A DNA stretch of 64,000 bases from Cubamyces lactineus. Lineage: Eukaryota > Basidiomycota > Agaricomycetes > Polyporales > Polyporaceae. The notes under the pieces were generated by a model that did no database searches, was not told the DNA's origin, and saw only the letters and a program-made list of their open reading frames with translations. This document shows positions 44,252-56,581 of this stretch, piece after piece. Every line of letters begins with the position of its first letter. Positions within the stretch are counted from its first letter, which is position 1. The translations under genes and the position numbers were made by a program. Location of the stretch: assembly GCA_022376465.1 (NCBI GenBank), contig JACDTU010000003.1, forward strand, positions 1,116,001 through 1,180,000, read 5' to 3'.

Positions 44252-47059
44252 TCAGCTGCGGAAACTGGCAAACGACATCGACGGCGAGGACGGGCGCTGC
44301 CTCGACGGCCCAGGGGGGTTCGCATACGCCGCGTTCGCACGCGTGTTCGCCATCGTGTTCGGCGACTGCATGCTCGTGAGATCGTTCGAGCTCGCGAGCC
44401 ACGCCGCGTCGAGCTGCTCGCCCGGGTCGTAATGCGAGTACATGCCCGACTTGCGCGACGTCTCGGTGTTGATCGAGCTCGCGGACGGGACACGCCGGAG
44501 ACCGCCCGAGAGGGGCCGGGGCACCATGGCGGGCGTAGAGCCGGCGTTGAGGCTGAGGCTCCGATGATGGTCCGCTGTAGCGCGGGAAGAGGGGCGAGGC
44601 ATATCAGGTTGAAGGGATTGGCGGCTGGACGCTCTCGACGGAGATCGTAGAACTGCCGGCACTCGCCCAGACGTGTCTATATACTCCATGCCAGGTGGCG
44701 TTGGGCCCATGGGGTATGTCTGACTCGGTGTGAGAGGTCGTGCGGATGGTGGCCTCTCGGCGCCCAGGGCTGAAGGCGGCCGTCCCAAGGACGACTTCGA
44801 GCGCGCGGGTAAGTCGTTCATACTGCCACCGTAGCCTGCAGATGGAACGCGCGAGCCTCGAGACACGGGTCTACTAAAGTCGCTGGACGAACTTGACCCC
44901 GGCGTAGGTAGCCCTGGGAAACCTGGCAGAGGGTCCGGGGTCCGTCGTGGTGAAACGGGCATGCCCGGGGTGAGAGAAGGTGGGATGTTGTAACGCTGCG
45001 GAGGCGGCGGATTAGGCGCGCCGTATGCGTATCCGGAAGGTGGAACAGTGGCCTCATTGTAGCCACCAGAATACGCAGGTGAAGGCATGTTACCGCCGGG
45101 CTGACCAAGTTGGGGAGTCAGAACGCGATTGGAACTTGCCGGCGACAGCATGCCATGGCGCATGGAAGAGGCAGCGGACGCATTCGATTCGGGGTCAGAC
45201 TGGGAATTGCAGTATCAGCGTCAATATGAGCCCACGAGTCAGCAATACGCACCGGTGGGACGACGCTGATGTCTATGCTCGCAGATGAAGTCCCAGTCGC
45301 TCGTTGTCGACTGGAACCCGTGCCCAAATACGATCGGTTGTCTATAGATGGGGATTGTGCGGATTGGGAGCGTCGGCGAGAAGGGGTTTGACCTGCCACC
45401 GGCGTGGTGGGCGTCATAGGTGGACCGCCGAGCGGGGAAGGAGTGGAAATATACGCAGGGCGGGGAGGCCCATGCATTCCGTCATATGACACGCTTGTCT
45501 GAGTCTGAGCGACGCTTGAGAATCAGCGCCACTTCAATTACTGAACTGGACATCCATACCTGGCTCGCAGTGGACCGCCGCCACTGTTCCATCTCGTCTG
45601 GATCAGAATACCTCAGTTCGTCAGCGATTCTTTGGTTGTCTTCTCGACTTCGAGAACGAGACATGCGCGAGGCGTTTCCAATATCACCAACCGAACCTCT
45701 GGGGTCAGGCCCACGGAAGCTGCTCGAGTCCGGGACGATGCTATTGCGAGCTCGTCCTTCTGTGCCCGGACTGAATTCCATAGAACTTGAGACTTCCGGT
45801 ATAGCACTCAAGCCAGAGCTTCGCTCACGTAAGCCACGTGTAGCGGTTTTGGGGGAGTTGACCAGCTCGTACTGCGAGATGGACGTGGAGGGAAGAGAAT
45901 CCTGGTACGAACGTGGTGAGCCGCGAGGTTGCTGAGGATAGGCGTAATCACGGGCATTCATCCCAGCCGATGTGGAGGGAGGCATGTCGTCAACTACTGA
46001 GGGGTTACTGGGGCGCATACTGGACATCGACGCAGGGCGTTCCAATTCATGTGGAGGGGGAATAGGAATGGTGTTATCCGGACCCATTGTAGGGATATAG
46101 CCCTCTGGAGGAATGACGTAGTCCGCATGGCGAGGCGAAGGTGGCGCGTTGTGCACTGACTTAGGACGTATGTACCGGGGATCGTCGTCGGCTGGCTGAG
46201 ACCATCCGGACGGTCCTGCAGACTGGAGGACTGAGCGCAGTGGGGCGGAGCGGACAGTTGATGCACCGGGACTCCCGATAATTTCCTGGAAACGAGACCC
46301 TTGCGCACCCACTCCGTATGCGTCACCATTGGGCGGAGGAACGTCCCGGAGAGCCGTACCAAAGGCAGATGATAGAGGAATATTGGGAGGAGGAGTGGGA
46401 GAAGGGAGATTCGCCATTTGGAAGCCGTCCAATGGATCTGTGCGCGCCAGAATGTCTCCCGCGCCGTCTAGAGGGGGTATGCCTTCTGGAGGAGGGTCGA
46501 ACGACGCTGCATCGAGACCTCCACCGCGCGCTTGCTGGTAGCCTCTCTGTAAGCCTTCACGGTAGCCCTCCCTCCGACCTTCTTCTCGAGCCCTGAGCAT
46601 GAGTTGTTCTTCCTTCAATCGACGCGCGGTAGAACGAGCCCGGGCAGCGGCAGCTTCTGCATTATCTCTCTGAGCCTCGAGGTCCTTCAGAAGGTCTGAA
46701 CCTCGTTCAATCTGTTGGTTGGCGGTTTCAAGCTGAACCTTGTACATGCTCAGCTCGGCGCGGGTCCGGTCCAAATCTTGTTGGACCGCGATGCGAGACT
46801 CGTTCACGCGCTTGAAGTGCTGTGCGAGCTCCAATGCTCGGCGTTCGGCCTCCTGGCGACGCACGGTTTCGCTGTCCAACCGCTCAAGAAGCGAGTCGAA
46901 ATATTTTCGCATCTTCTTCGCGTCTTTTCCCTCCTCCATGAGATATCTGAAGAGGTCGCGATTGGTCAGGCTCCTCCGGTCAAAGTCCCTGGGTCTGGAA
47001 TGTCTTCGATCGTCCAAACTATGGCCTCCACCGGTAACCAGCGACAAGGCGGAGCTCAT
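44252..47059 (-). CDS. unknown coiled-coil and Ser/Pro-rich protein
   Basis: I do not recognise a named family. The first exon (47059 to about 45560) starts MSSALSLVTGGG and has a conserved-looking block LTNRDLFRYLMEEGKDAKKM. A predicted coiled coil of about 130 residues follows (YFDSLLERLDSETVRRQEAE through RRLKEEQLMLRAREEGRREG), then QRGYQQARGG. The remaining 650 residues are low-complexity and rich in Ser, Pro and Gly, with many SR/RS and SP sites, suggesting phosphorylation. Exons near 45492-45245 and 45195-44252 continue the tail, ending SFASFRS. Divergently paired with COQ10. It may be a scaffold or cytoskeletal protein, but that is only inference from composition. Confidence 0.72.
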
Positions 47060-47645
47060 GGGGTTGAGTGTATGTGTTCGATCGTCAGGATTCCCTGGTG
47101 GTATCTCATGCTCGCTCTCAGAGCGGTCATCTGTGAGGGGGGACCTGCACGGGGTCGATACATGCAGGGATGCTCAAGCCACAAGGTACTCACTCCTCCG
47201 AGCTATTCGACTGACGGTAATATGCTTGTGCGGACATGGCAGCAATGCGCAGAAAAATGGGTCTGCTATCCTCAGTGAAAGAGGCGTATGACGAGACAGA
47301 TGAGCGAGGGCACGATTAGTAGAAGTACAGTTCACAAGTTGAGAGGACACGGGTGGATCGAGAGCCTGGTGGTATTTGTACAGCAGCCAAGAGCAAGTAC
47401 GAGGTCAAGCAGATACAATAGGAGGATATCTAGACTCAAGCAGGGAACATGGCGCGGACGAAGAGAACAAGGAGGAGGGAACGGAGCAGGTCCTGAGTGG
47501 GAACAGGATTGAGTTTGCGGGCGTTGTAGTCGGTCACCGCGTCCCCCGGGCGCTTCGGCATGGCGCGTCCCCCGATCGCTGCAGCGCCCACAAACCCGGC
47601 TACCCAGGTTCGTCTACTGCGCCCGCCACCGGCCACCCACCGGCC
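47060..47645. other. divergent intergenic region before COQ10
   Basis: About 590 bp between the starts of the unknown coiled-coil gene (minus) and COQ10 (plus). It presumably holds both promoters. In-frame upstream codons precede the COQ10 ATG but are not protein-like. Confidence 0.4.
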
Positions 47646-48446
47646 ATGCCCATCGCTATCCTCCCCCGCCTCGCTCGCTGCACAGGCGAACGCTTCTCCA
47701 GACACTTATTCACCCTACCAGATCTATCCTCGCTCTCTCCATTTTCTGGGCAAAACAACAACGGATCGCCACCCCAAGTCTACCATGAACGCAAGATATT
47801 CCCGTGTGTGACGCGTTCGAATCATTATCGGCATTGCAGCGCCACGGACTAATTAGCCCCTTTCCTAGCTACACACAAAAGCAGTTATACGAGCTCGTCG
47901 CTGATGCGACGTCGTATCCTCGCTTCCTACCGTTTTGCACCGGCGCTCGGGTGCTCAACAAACATGCGCAAGCCGCTGATCCATCTGGACGTACCACGAT
48001 GGATGTCGAACTGACCGTTGGCTTCATGTCCTTCAAGGAAAGCTACGTTAGCAAGGTCACCTGTCGACCCTATGAGTCCGTGGAGGTAATTTGCCTGTAT
48101 TTATGGATCGTGACTGGAGCTCATGATTGTACAGGCGGTAGCTGCGTCGTCCACGCCATTGTTCAAGTCGTTGAACACGGTCTGGCGCTTCCAGCCCGCA
48201 TCGGCGCGGTCACCGCATCCAACTGCGCGCTTCCCTCCCATGGCGGAACAGCAAGAGACGGCCGCTGGGGGCGCGGACGGCGCAGGCGACTCCCGCCCTA
48301 CACTCGTCACATTGGACCTTTCGTTCGCATTCGCAAATCCGATGCACGCCGCTGTATCGTCAACTGTCTTCGGTCAAGTTTCGAAGATGATGGTCAAGGC
48401 ATTCGAGGAACGTTGCATAGAAATTTATGGACCAGGGGACACATGA
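47646..48446 (+). CDS. COQ10: coenzyme Q-binding protein COQ10 (START domain), mitochondrial
   Basis: Binds ubiquinone on the inner mitochondrial membrane and supports respiration. Three exons (47646-47803, 47869-48085, 48135-48446) join in frame to 228 residues. The ATG at 47646 gives MPIAILPRLARCTGERFSRH, Arg-rich without acidic residues except one Glu, as expected for a mitochondrial presequence. The START fold begins YHERKIFPYTQKQLYELVAD, then SYPRFLPFCTGARVL, MDVELTVGFMSFKESYVSKV, and the second half SLNTVWRF and VTLDLSFAFANPMHAAVSS, ending with the helix VFGQVSKMMVKAFEERC. A linker of about 30 residues rich in Gly/Ala/Pro (near 48200-48290) interrupts the usual spacing between RF and LD; this insertion is larger than in yeast. 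Confidence 0.92.
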
Positions 48447-51237
48447 TACCATATACTCGACAGTAGGCACGCCGCAAGGCCTGCTCATCATTGCCTAGAC
48501 GTACTGGGATAATCCAGCTTATACTCGCTTAGAGTTCGTATATCTTGACGTTGTAGCCCCTCATTACATATTCTAGAGACAGACTATTGTATATAGCATC
48601 ATCATACTATTCACGCGCCATGGCACGATGTACCATGATGGGCCTGAGCGAAGAGATTGTCCTGGTGATCGGACAAATTGCTGCGGGAAGTGGGCCCTAG
48701 TCACGCTCCAGCTCAGTGTCATATGAAAGCGCACAAGAACCGAAGAAGACTGTCTACTAGACTATATGTGCCCTGGATGATGACGCTGAGTGCGGGGTAC
48801 CGCATCATCCTTCGACCACAACGAGCACTAGGGCTTAGATGGCATAGCACGAGTTGGCAATACGAAGCTCTGGGACGGGAGCATAGGGGAACATGTGCCA
48901 TAACGCTTGCATATCAGAGTACATCACGAAGCATAGACCACGCCGTACCCGCGGCCGCTCAGCATGACTGTACATCACTGCGTCAGACAAGGTTCCATCG
49001 CGAAGGGAATGTCGATGCCATCTGGCGAACGCGTGAGCGGGGAGGGACGCGGGGAGTACAGGTGCCGAGCGGGACGCACCTCCACGACCTAGAGATCGCC
49101 CAAGTTCTTGCGTATACCCGCTTCCTGGCAGGCTGTGAGAGGAGCTCGATGCAGGAATAACCTGCGGCTGATCAGCCGGTAAGCGACGATGTCGTACAAG
49201 GCGCAAGGCGGGCGGTGATGAACGCTTACCACGGTCGAGGCCGTCGAGCAGCCTTACAAGAAGCTGATGGAATGCGGAAAAGCTTGAGGGACCTTTGCAG
49301 CCTGGAGATTCGCACGCAAGGCTTCGTGCCGCTAGAAGAGGACCTGGTCGGAGGGCTGTCAGTCAGGTACCATACATGGAGCGGGCAGGTGACATACGAG
49401 TCTAGCGGCAGGCCAGGGACATCCGTGGACGACCGTGGACGAGGGTCGTTTGGGGAGGGGGGGTCCGCGGTGGAGAGCTAGCGGGAGTGCCTGCGCGTTT
49501 TAAATTGATTCGTGGAGGGCCTGTGGGCGTGAATGCACGTCATGGCGTATTCTGCATACCTAGGCCGGCATCTTGATCGATGCCTTTTGCAGTCACACGG
49601 CAGCGTGCGCGGGCGGATGGCCGGAGCCAGGACGCATCTACCAACCGCGATAAGAAGCGTTACGAATCCGAAGTCAGATGGCGGTTCGAATTCGCTACCA
49701 CCCCGCAGCCGCGTTGGGGGCCCTCGTCTAGGTCCCTCCCATTCAACGTAGCGAAGAGACGAAGAGAACAGAGGAACACGCGTGTGCTGGGCATCAAGGA
49801 AATGGGGGTTTGCAGAGGACAGGCCGCTTCCATGAGCAAGCAAGATTAGAACGCCGCAGGTGGTTTGCGGGCGGGTACCCCGTAAAAGCTGCGACGGACT
49901 CCCAGGGCTGATCGGGCCAGGCCTGTCGTGGCATCGAGTAAACGCGCGGCTGTCATATTGAGCGAAAGACGATCCTAGGCGGCGTACGCGAGCAGGCCCT
50001 TCGTCCACCAAAAAATATGGAGGCAAGCCACATCGCTGGTTCCCGACTTCCAAGTGTCATCGATAACGTACGGGTTATCACCGACCACGAGACATGAAAT
50101 TCGGGAAGCTTACTCACAGAAGAGAACGGCCCGCAACCGCGACGTCAAGCGTCCAGGTTCGTGAGGTACATGGCGGCCCTTGCGGCGGGCGACCTCGTGC
50201 ACGAGGTCTGCCAGAAGAGGGCTCTCGAGGCTGACCGAGAAGAAGTGTGGACGGCCGCACCGATGTCCATGCACGTTCCCTTCCTTGGAGAATGTCCGGC
50301 GGCCAGCAAGAATTGCTTCCCTATACCATGCCCTAGTTCGCCCCGGATGGCTAGGATGCGGGGCGCTTCAACTCCAACAAGTATGGTAGCTGCAATTCCA
50401 AAAAACTCTCAGTGTATGATATGCGAACAGACCATACCTTCCAAATTGACGCAAGCGGGGAAGGGGAAGCCTACTGAACGCCTCCCCCTCGCCATCCGTG
50501 TCGTAAATCGTCCCGCAACCCTTGATTGTCGGGCACTTTGTCCCGCATAGACTACAACTTCACATTTCATGAATGTATTGCGTGCTGCAGCGGCAAGCCG
50601 ACCTCCGGTGTGCTTGAGGGGTGTTGCATCCAGACCACCAGCGTGGGTAGTCCATCGCCATATCCAGAGGCGAAGTACCCTGAGTGCAGGGGGGCGGATG
50701 CGGTAGTTATCCGATGCCCTCTGATTGAGGAAAAGTCGTAAACTGGACCGACGCGGCATTGGCGAACCGCCAAGTTTCTGGGTGCTGGCGCGAGCCATTA
50801 CAAATTCGTGTCCTGTTCAAACTAATAGATTCCCGCTTCGACCATCTGGTAGGTACTGAAGGCATCAATTTCCGTGATGCGTCGTGTCATACGGAAGAGA
50901 ACCGGGCGATGCAGTCAGCACAGCGACCCGGCGAGGCTCAACGACTGCCATATCTTACGTTCCGCGGAGTTATAGCGTACCTTGGGACCTGTGAACCAAC
51001 GTTGCCGGTGAGCCTTCTGAAGAGGAAGAAACTGTCATACCTAAATGACTATCACTCTGTCAGCCTCTGAATTCCAGCTGGTGATCAGACTATTATGCGG
51101 CCAAAGTGATCAACAGTAGCTGATAAATAAAGCACATATGGCGTTACATGGGCGTCATACAATCTGTCGCCTAGTCGAACTTCGTACACTGAGCGTACAC
51201 TCGAATGACATATCCGAAGGTATCAGTCGCCACAGGA
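48447..51237. other. gene-poor stretch of about 2.8 kb
   Basis: Between the COQ10 stop and the stop of the zinc-knuckle gene. Frames of 100-190 codons occur on both strands (for example 48678-49160 plus, 49478-50053 minus, 50161-50550 plus, 50409-50798 minus), but none has a motif I recognise and they largely overlap in opposite directions. It may be spacer, decayed mobile DNA or non-coding transcripts. No terminal repeats were found by eye. Confidence 0.4.
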
Positions 51238-51997
51238 TTAGGCTGCGTACTCGGCCGCATTTTCAGGGCAGTCCCGAGCGATCTGCAGAGTCAAGTAAGC
51301 TTAATCAACGCTGCGCGGGAGCGGTAATTGATACTCACGTGGCCTTCTTGCTGGCACTTGTAGCAGGTCTTGTTCTTGTTGGGGTTGCCAACGTGAACAA
51401 CGGCCTCAGCTGCCGTAGTGCCAGGGGGCGCCAAGCAGTCCCTTTGAACGTGCGTCAGGCTCGGGGAGTAAGTGTACTAACAATTCGACTCACCTAGCCA
51501 TATGGTTGGGTCCGCCGCACCGGTAGCACTTCACGGGAGGAAGCGCGGAAGTGTTCAAGGCACGTCCCGGGGGCGGGGCGCGGGAGGAGAAGGCGCTCCC
51601 AGCGCCGCTGGGGCACGAGCGCGCAAAGTGACCGAATCGACCGCAGCTCTGATATATTCACATTTAGAGCCGAAGACAATCGGATCACAATGACCACTAC
51701 TCACGTAGCACTTCGAGCCCGAGTTCTGCAGACGCAGGCTAGGACACTCCGCTTGAATGTGTCCGACTCCACCGCACGAGTAGCACTGCTTCGCAGCGAC
51801 AGAACGGGGGGAGGGGCAGGCCGCCGACTCATGGCCGGGCTGACGGCAGTTGTAGCAAAGACGCTGCTCCGACGAGCAGTTCTCCGCGATATGCCCAACT
51901 GCATGCTCATCGGTCTTCAAAACACACATGGATTGCCGTAAAGGTACGTACGATTCCCGCACTTGAAACACCCCTTCCTGCTGAACTGGTACGCCAT
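51238..51997 (-). CDS. CCHC zinc-knuckle nucleic-acid-binding protein (GIS2/Byr3/CNBP type)
   Basis: A small cytosolic protein binding single-stranded RNA or DNA, linked in yeast and animals to translation control. Five exons (51997-51952, 51898-51705, 51648-51494, 51441-51339, 51282-51238) join in frame to exactly 180 residues starting MAYQFSRKG. Six CX2CX4HX4C knuckles are present: CFKCGNLGHIAENC, CYNCRQPGHESAAC, CYSCGGVGHIQAEC, CYSCGRFGHFARSC, CYRCGGPNHMARDC and CYKCQQEGHIARDC. The linker after the fourth is Pro/Ala-rich. The last exon is IARDCPENAAEYAA. Unspliced, a longer open frame on this strand starts at 52082, but it reads the wrong frame before the first knuckle, so the ATG at 51997 is chosen. 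All four introns fall inside knuckles (1, 4, 5 and 6). Confidence 0.93.
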
Positions 51998-54071
51998 GCT
52001 GACCTGACTTCACAAAAAACCTGAACCTAGGGTAGGGGTTAGCAAAACGTGGTCGCCTCGACGCACGATCATAAGCGGACATACCTCGCTTCTTCCCTCT
52101 TCCTACTAACCCTGAAATTCCTTCCCTCCTCCTTCGTAAGGATAGGACCGGCGACGAGTAAGGTGGACGATGGCGATAAAGCAGGAGAATGGCGGTGTCG
52201 CCCTCCGGAAATCACAGCAACCGGCCCTGAAGTGCTGCCAAATTCGGCAAGTCTGTTGGATGGCCCCGCAACGCCATGATCATCCACACATTCTCATGCA
52301 ACGCGTATGCCTCGGACCCTTTGCGCTAGACGAGGACAATCACCGGTACTACAGGATCATCACGCGCCGCACCAGCGTGTGGCCCCCGCACGCCGAGCCC
52401 AGGCGGAATTGCAATATTCTCCGCAAGCAGGCACAGAGGGTCATGGAGATTGACGCAGCACATTATACACGGCTTCGACGTCTAGATCTTCGATCCGGCG
52501 CACTTTGTCTAGGCCATACACGTTACATGTCGGGATCAGGGGGTGAGGTAGAATTGAAAGGCTTCTCATGAGGTAACACGGCGCCATCGCAGAGCGGAAG
52601 ATGGCTCCTCAGAAGTTCTTTGCGGAGTGCCGGTCCCTCGTACTTGTGCATCGTGCCCACTGCCATGCAGCCCATGCAGAATGGAGAGGTGAATAGTCCG
52701 ATGACTTGCTCCGAACGACGCCCAATTCATTCCCCGCGATTATCAGCCTGCAGTGTCTGGTCGCCCGTATCGCCCCGTTGTTACCAAGTGCGGAGGGTGA
52801 AAAATTGTGCTTCAAGCCCTGTGGACCAATTGGAGACTTGGTACCACCTTTACTGATATCTTGATCCGAATCTCCGCTTGCCCATATAAGCCTCGCGATG
52901 TTCTTGCTGACACGCTGGGCGCATCGATTCTCCTTACCCAGCGTCCCCCGTCTCGGTATGTCCTTCTGCTCTACCAGCTTGCCCGACGCTCTCTGACTTT
53001 CGCGACCTTCAGAAGTGCGTGAGGCCCCTACGGACCTTCCAGCGTACATCCGACCTCCGCCCACTCGCATCCATCGCGCTTCTTGTTGGGGCGAACAGTT
53101 GGTTCGCTTAAGGTATGCCGCGAAACACTCGTAGATTGGGTTCGTAGATTTGAGAGATTTACCTCACAGATTCGGTTCAGAGCCCTCTGCGAATCATATG
53201 CACGTCCCAGCAAGACACGTAGTAACGAGCGCGCGAAGTGTGGCTCTATGCGTAGAAGGAGGGGCATCACGAGCATTTCGACTTCGGTTGTTTCACCCGT
53301 AGACTGAGTGACTTTGTGAGTTCCGCGCCGGTCGTCTTCACACTGAACTCATATATCTATAGTCATCAATCACTGTAGGCACGAATCTATGGGTGTTAGT
53401 GCGCTTTATACACATTCTTTGTTAGCCGATTACGTCTGCATGCCGTGCTGCATACATTGCACAATCCGTAGAGTGTGCGGTAAGTAGGTGCCCACGATCT
53501 ACCTTCGAACCTCAGCTGGTAGCGGATCTGCCAGCATGATGCTCCGCCCACGCATTCGAAAGCGGCTTGAGAGTTCGCATCAGAAGACGGGTGTGCGCTC
53601 GATATTTCCCTCTGCTAGGTGCCGTCGTTGTTTATCGTATCGACGAAAGACAGGGACAAACACCGTAAGCTCAGTCGTGACAACTCTCAGTCGAGCTTCC
53701 CGCGCTGGCCCGCTATGGTCTGCGGCCCATCGCGTTAGGCGCCAGGTGGGTATGCGCGCACATTCCCCTCCTCGCGTGTTCTATCTGCTCTGTGCCATTC
53801 GCGCGAGATTGAACTCATGCGTGCCAACGTGTAGTTCTGCGCCATTGAGCGATACGTTTGAGTTGAGATATGCTGCATCTCAGGCACGCACTATAATTGC
53901 CCTGCAATGACACACCGTCCGCGCCGGCTTATCTCGCGTGTGGCGGCTGGCCGCTGAGTAAGGCAGATCCCACCGAGGCCTCACTTACATATCCCGGCAT
54001 TGCCCCCAACCAGTCGTAACCTTGCACGACCAACACCCCCGCCTGCTCTGTCGCAATCCTCCCGCCAAACG
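51998..54071. other. divergent intergenic stretch of about 2.1 kb
   Basis: Lies between the starts of the zinc-knuckle gene (minus) and the aminotransferase gene (plus). A plus-strand frame at 52170-52571 contains a WW-like string (see findings). Minus-strand frames at 52609-53070 and 53028-53276 have no recognisable domains. The rest is taken as promoter and spacer. Confidence 0.4.
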
Positions 54072-56319
54072 ATGCAATCCTTCGAAAAGCGTCAGAAGGC
54101 TATTGACCTGTCTCATCACTTGTCGGATGTGGCACGGGCGCGGGCGACGTCACCGCTCAAGGGACTAGCGCGCTACTTTGGTCGTCCCGGGTTAATCACT
54201 CTTGCCGGAGGTGCATACCACATCTTGCTTCTTGTCTTGCTTCCATCGCCCGAATACGCTTTCAATGAATTGTTCGCTAATACGTTGTAAACCTACGTTT
54301 CATAGGCACGCCAAGTCCTGATTACTTCCCTTTTGCTGCCATTTCGGGGGACGGTAAGGCGAACAACTACCGCCGCCGTCAACCATAGCGCTGAACGTTT
54401 GCATGATTCTTGTAGCACTTGTGCCAGAGTCCTTCTCAGTGACCAATAGTCCTTCTGAGTCTTCGCTTTCGTGGTTGTGGAAGATATTCGGTGGTGCTCG
54501 CAAGGAGAAGACGAACACTATCACTATCCCGAAGTTCACTGACCATCCTCAAGATGAAGTGAACCTTGCGACTGCGCTTCAGTACGGCACAGCGACAGGC
54601 TTGCCGCAGCTCCAGAAGTTCATCAACAACTTCGTGGAGAAAGTTTACCAGCCTGGATACGCTGATTGGACGACCCTGGTTCAAACTGGCAATACGGATG
54701 GGTCAGTGTCGTCGCTGTCTCGTCTGCTGGCCCTCTTGATGCTGAGAACTGGATGTCCAGGTGGGCCAGGGTAGTGAACACCTTGTGCAACCCAGGCGAG
54801 GCGTTCATCACGGAGGATTGGACGTACCCTTCTGCCCTTGCAAGCAGCCAGCCGTATGGCGTTCACCCCGTCGGAGTTCCCATGGACAACGAAGGCATGC
54901 GCAGCGACGAGCTGCGCAAGCTGCTCTCTGAATGGGACGAGACGGCGCGGGGATGCAAGCGGTATGAACCTTTGGTGCTGATAGCTTGAATGACAGGCTG
55001 AGCTCTGTATTCCAGTCCACACGTCATGTACACCATCCCGGTCGGTCAGAATCCCACCGGTGTGGTACGTAGCGGCTTCAGCACGATCGTGCTCGGTAAC
55101 TTACTGCTATACAGACGATGGGCGTTGACAGGAGGAAGGAAATCTACGACATCTGCGTCGAATACGGTCAGTCGTATACGCAATTGATGCACGGACGGCC
55201 GCGCTGACGGCGGTAAATAGACATTATCATCGTAGAGGATGATCCGTACTACTTCTTGCAGATGGGGCCTTACGTTGAGAAGTCGGAGCGCGCTACGCCA
55301 GCCAACGCTCTCGATTCTGATAAGTGGATCGCAGGCCTTCAGCCAACTTACGTCAAGTGAGTCTTACTTTCTAACTGATCGGAGCCTAAGTCTGACCTCA
55401 ACAGGCTCGACTACCAAGGTCGGGTCATCCGCTTGGACACCTTCTCCAAGGTAAGGTTTCGAGTCACAGGCATTCAGCGTAGCCGCTCAATATCTCCAGA
55501 CCATCGCTCCTGGATCGCGCCTTGGTTTCTTCACTTGCAACCCTCGTTTCGCCGAGAGGCTCGAGCGTGCCGGCGAGACCTCGACTCAGGCTCCGTGCGG
55601 ATTCGGTCAGGTGTGTTTCTGTAAGGGTGTTGCCGTGTTGTCCACAAGACTGATCACGTCGGCATGTAGTCCTTGATCACCCAGTTGCTTACCACATGGA
55701 AGTTCGAAGGATACAGCAGGTGGTTGCACGGTCAGTGAATCACGATATGTAGCTGCCCTCTAGCCCTTATCGGATATCCACCAGGCTTGGCCGTCCAGTA
55801 CAAAGCTCGCCGTGACTACCTCCTCGACGCGCTCGCGGACGAGTTCCACTTGAAGATGTCTCTCGGTGCAACGGGCTCCTGGAAAGGTTGCACTATCTAC
55901 ACCGCGTCCGCCAAACCCCGACGCGGCGCCAAGATGACGGAGAAGTTCGCGCTCGGGGACAAGCCTTACTTCAGCGTCGTTCCACCGAGCGCTGGGATGT
56001 TCGTTTGGCTCAAGATGCACTTCGAGAACGTGCCCGGCTTCCGCCAGGGAGACGAGGAAACGCTCGAGATGAAGCTCTGGACCAAGCTGGCCGAGGCCGG
56101 TGTGCTTATCGGACCTGGACGTTACTTCAACTCTGATGAGGAGAGTGTGAACCCTGCGGATTGCCATTTCCGTATCAGCTTCAGTTTTGCGACGGTGAGA
56201 CGTTTCCTTGTGCCCGTCTTCATAACAGTCGCTCACATGCTGAGCAGGACGAGGACATGAAGAAGGCGGTAGAGATCTTTGGCAAGGTCGTTGGCAAATT
56301 CTTTGAGGAGCCTCAGTAG
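54072..56319 (+). CDS. aromatic / alpha-aminoadipate aminotransferase (ARO8 type, class I PLP)
   Basis: A PLP enzyme transferring amino groups between aromatic amino acids (or 2-aminoadipate) and 2-oxo acids. The ATG at 54072 gives MQSFEKRQKAIDLSHHLSDV. Spliced blocks run in order: KGLARYFGRPGLITLAGGTP, PDYFPFAAISGD, LATALQYGTATGLPQLQKFI, NTDGWARVVNTL, NPGEAFITEDWTYPSALAS, MYTIPVGQNPTGV, RRKEIYDICVEY and IIIVEDDPYYFLQM. The PLP lysine lies in RLDTFSKTIAPGSRLGFF, whose second part follows the intron near 55450-55499. The end has FRISFSFAT and VEIFGKVVGKFFEEPQ, with TAG at 56317-56319. About ten short introns are inferred. NPTG, the Asp-x-x-Tyr pair and the Lys are intact, so it should be active; substrate choice cannot be told from sequence. 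Confidence 0.92.
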
Positions 56320-56562
56320 GCTAGAGCTCGATACGAGCTACCACCCGGCCGTTTCGTGTCGTTTCGTTTCTCTTCGAGCTTCTATAGACAAAGGATGTAG
56401 TATAGCATTAAGCATTCATCATAAGGTGTTTTCTATCGTATTTACGGTTTGCGCTGACTATGGCATCTTGCAAGAGCATCTAAGCTTGTAAAGTCGATCG
56501 TCGCGTCGTGCCGGTTGAGAGTAAGCGCCCAGCTGAGCTAAGCGGCATCAGTCTGGCACAAC

Positions 56563-56581
56563 AGGACCCCTGACAATGGTA
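56563..56581 (+). repeat. left terminal inverted repeat of the MITE
   Basis: 19 bp, AGGACCCCTGACAATGGTA, matching the right end as a perfect reverse complement. Confidence 0.95.

Noticed and set aside
47811..47830. GTTCGAATC-like tRNA B-box
   Set aside because: Lies in COQ10 intron 1; no matching A-box or cloverleaf around it.
47804..48466. Single-exon COQ10 model starting at 47804
   Set aside because: Starts inside the first intron and reads through the second; the three-exon model joins conserved blocks without gaps and gives a mitochondrial presequence.
49680..49700. GGTTCGAATTC resembling a tRNA B-box
   Set aside because: No A-box at the proper distance and no acceptor-stem pairing seen.
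51555..52082. Single-exon reading of the zinc-knuckle protein starting at 52082
   Set aside because: Runs through introns 1 and 2 and reads the wrong frame before the first knuckle; the spliced model from 51997 restores six complete knuckles.
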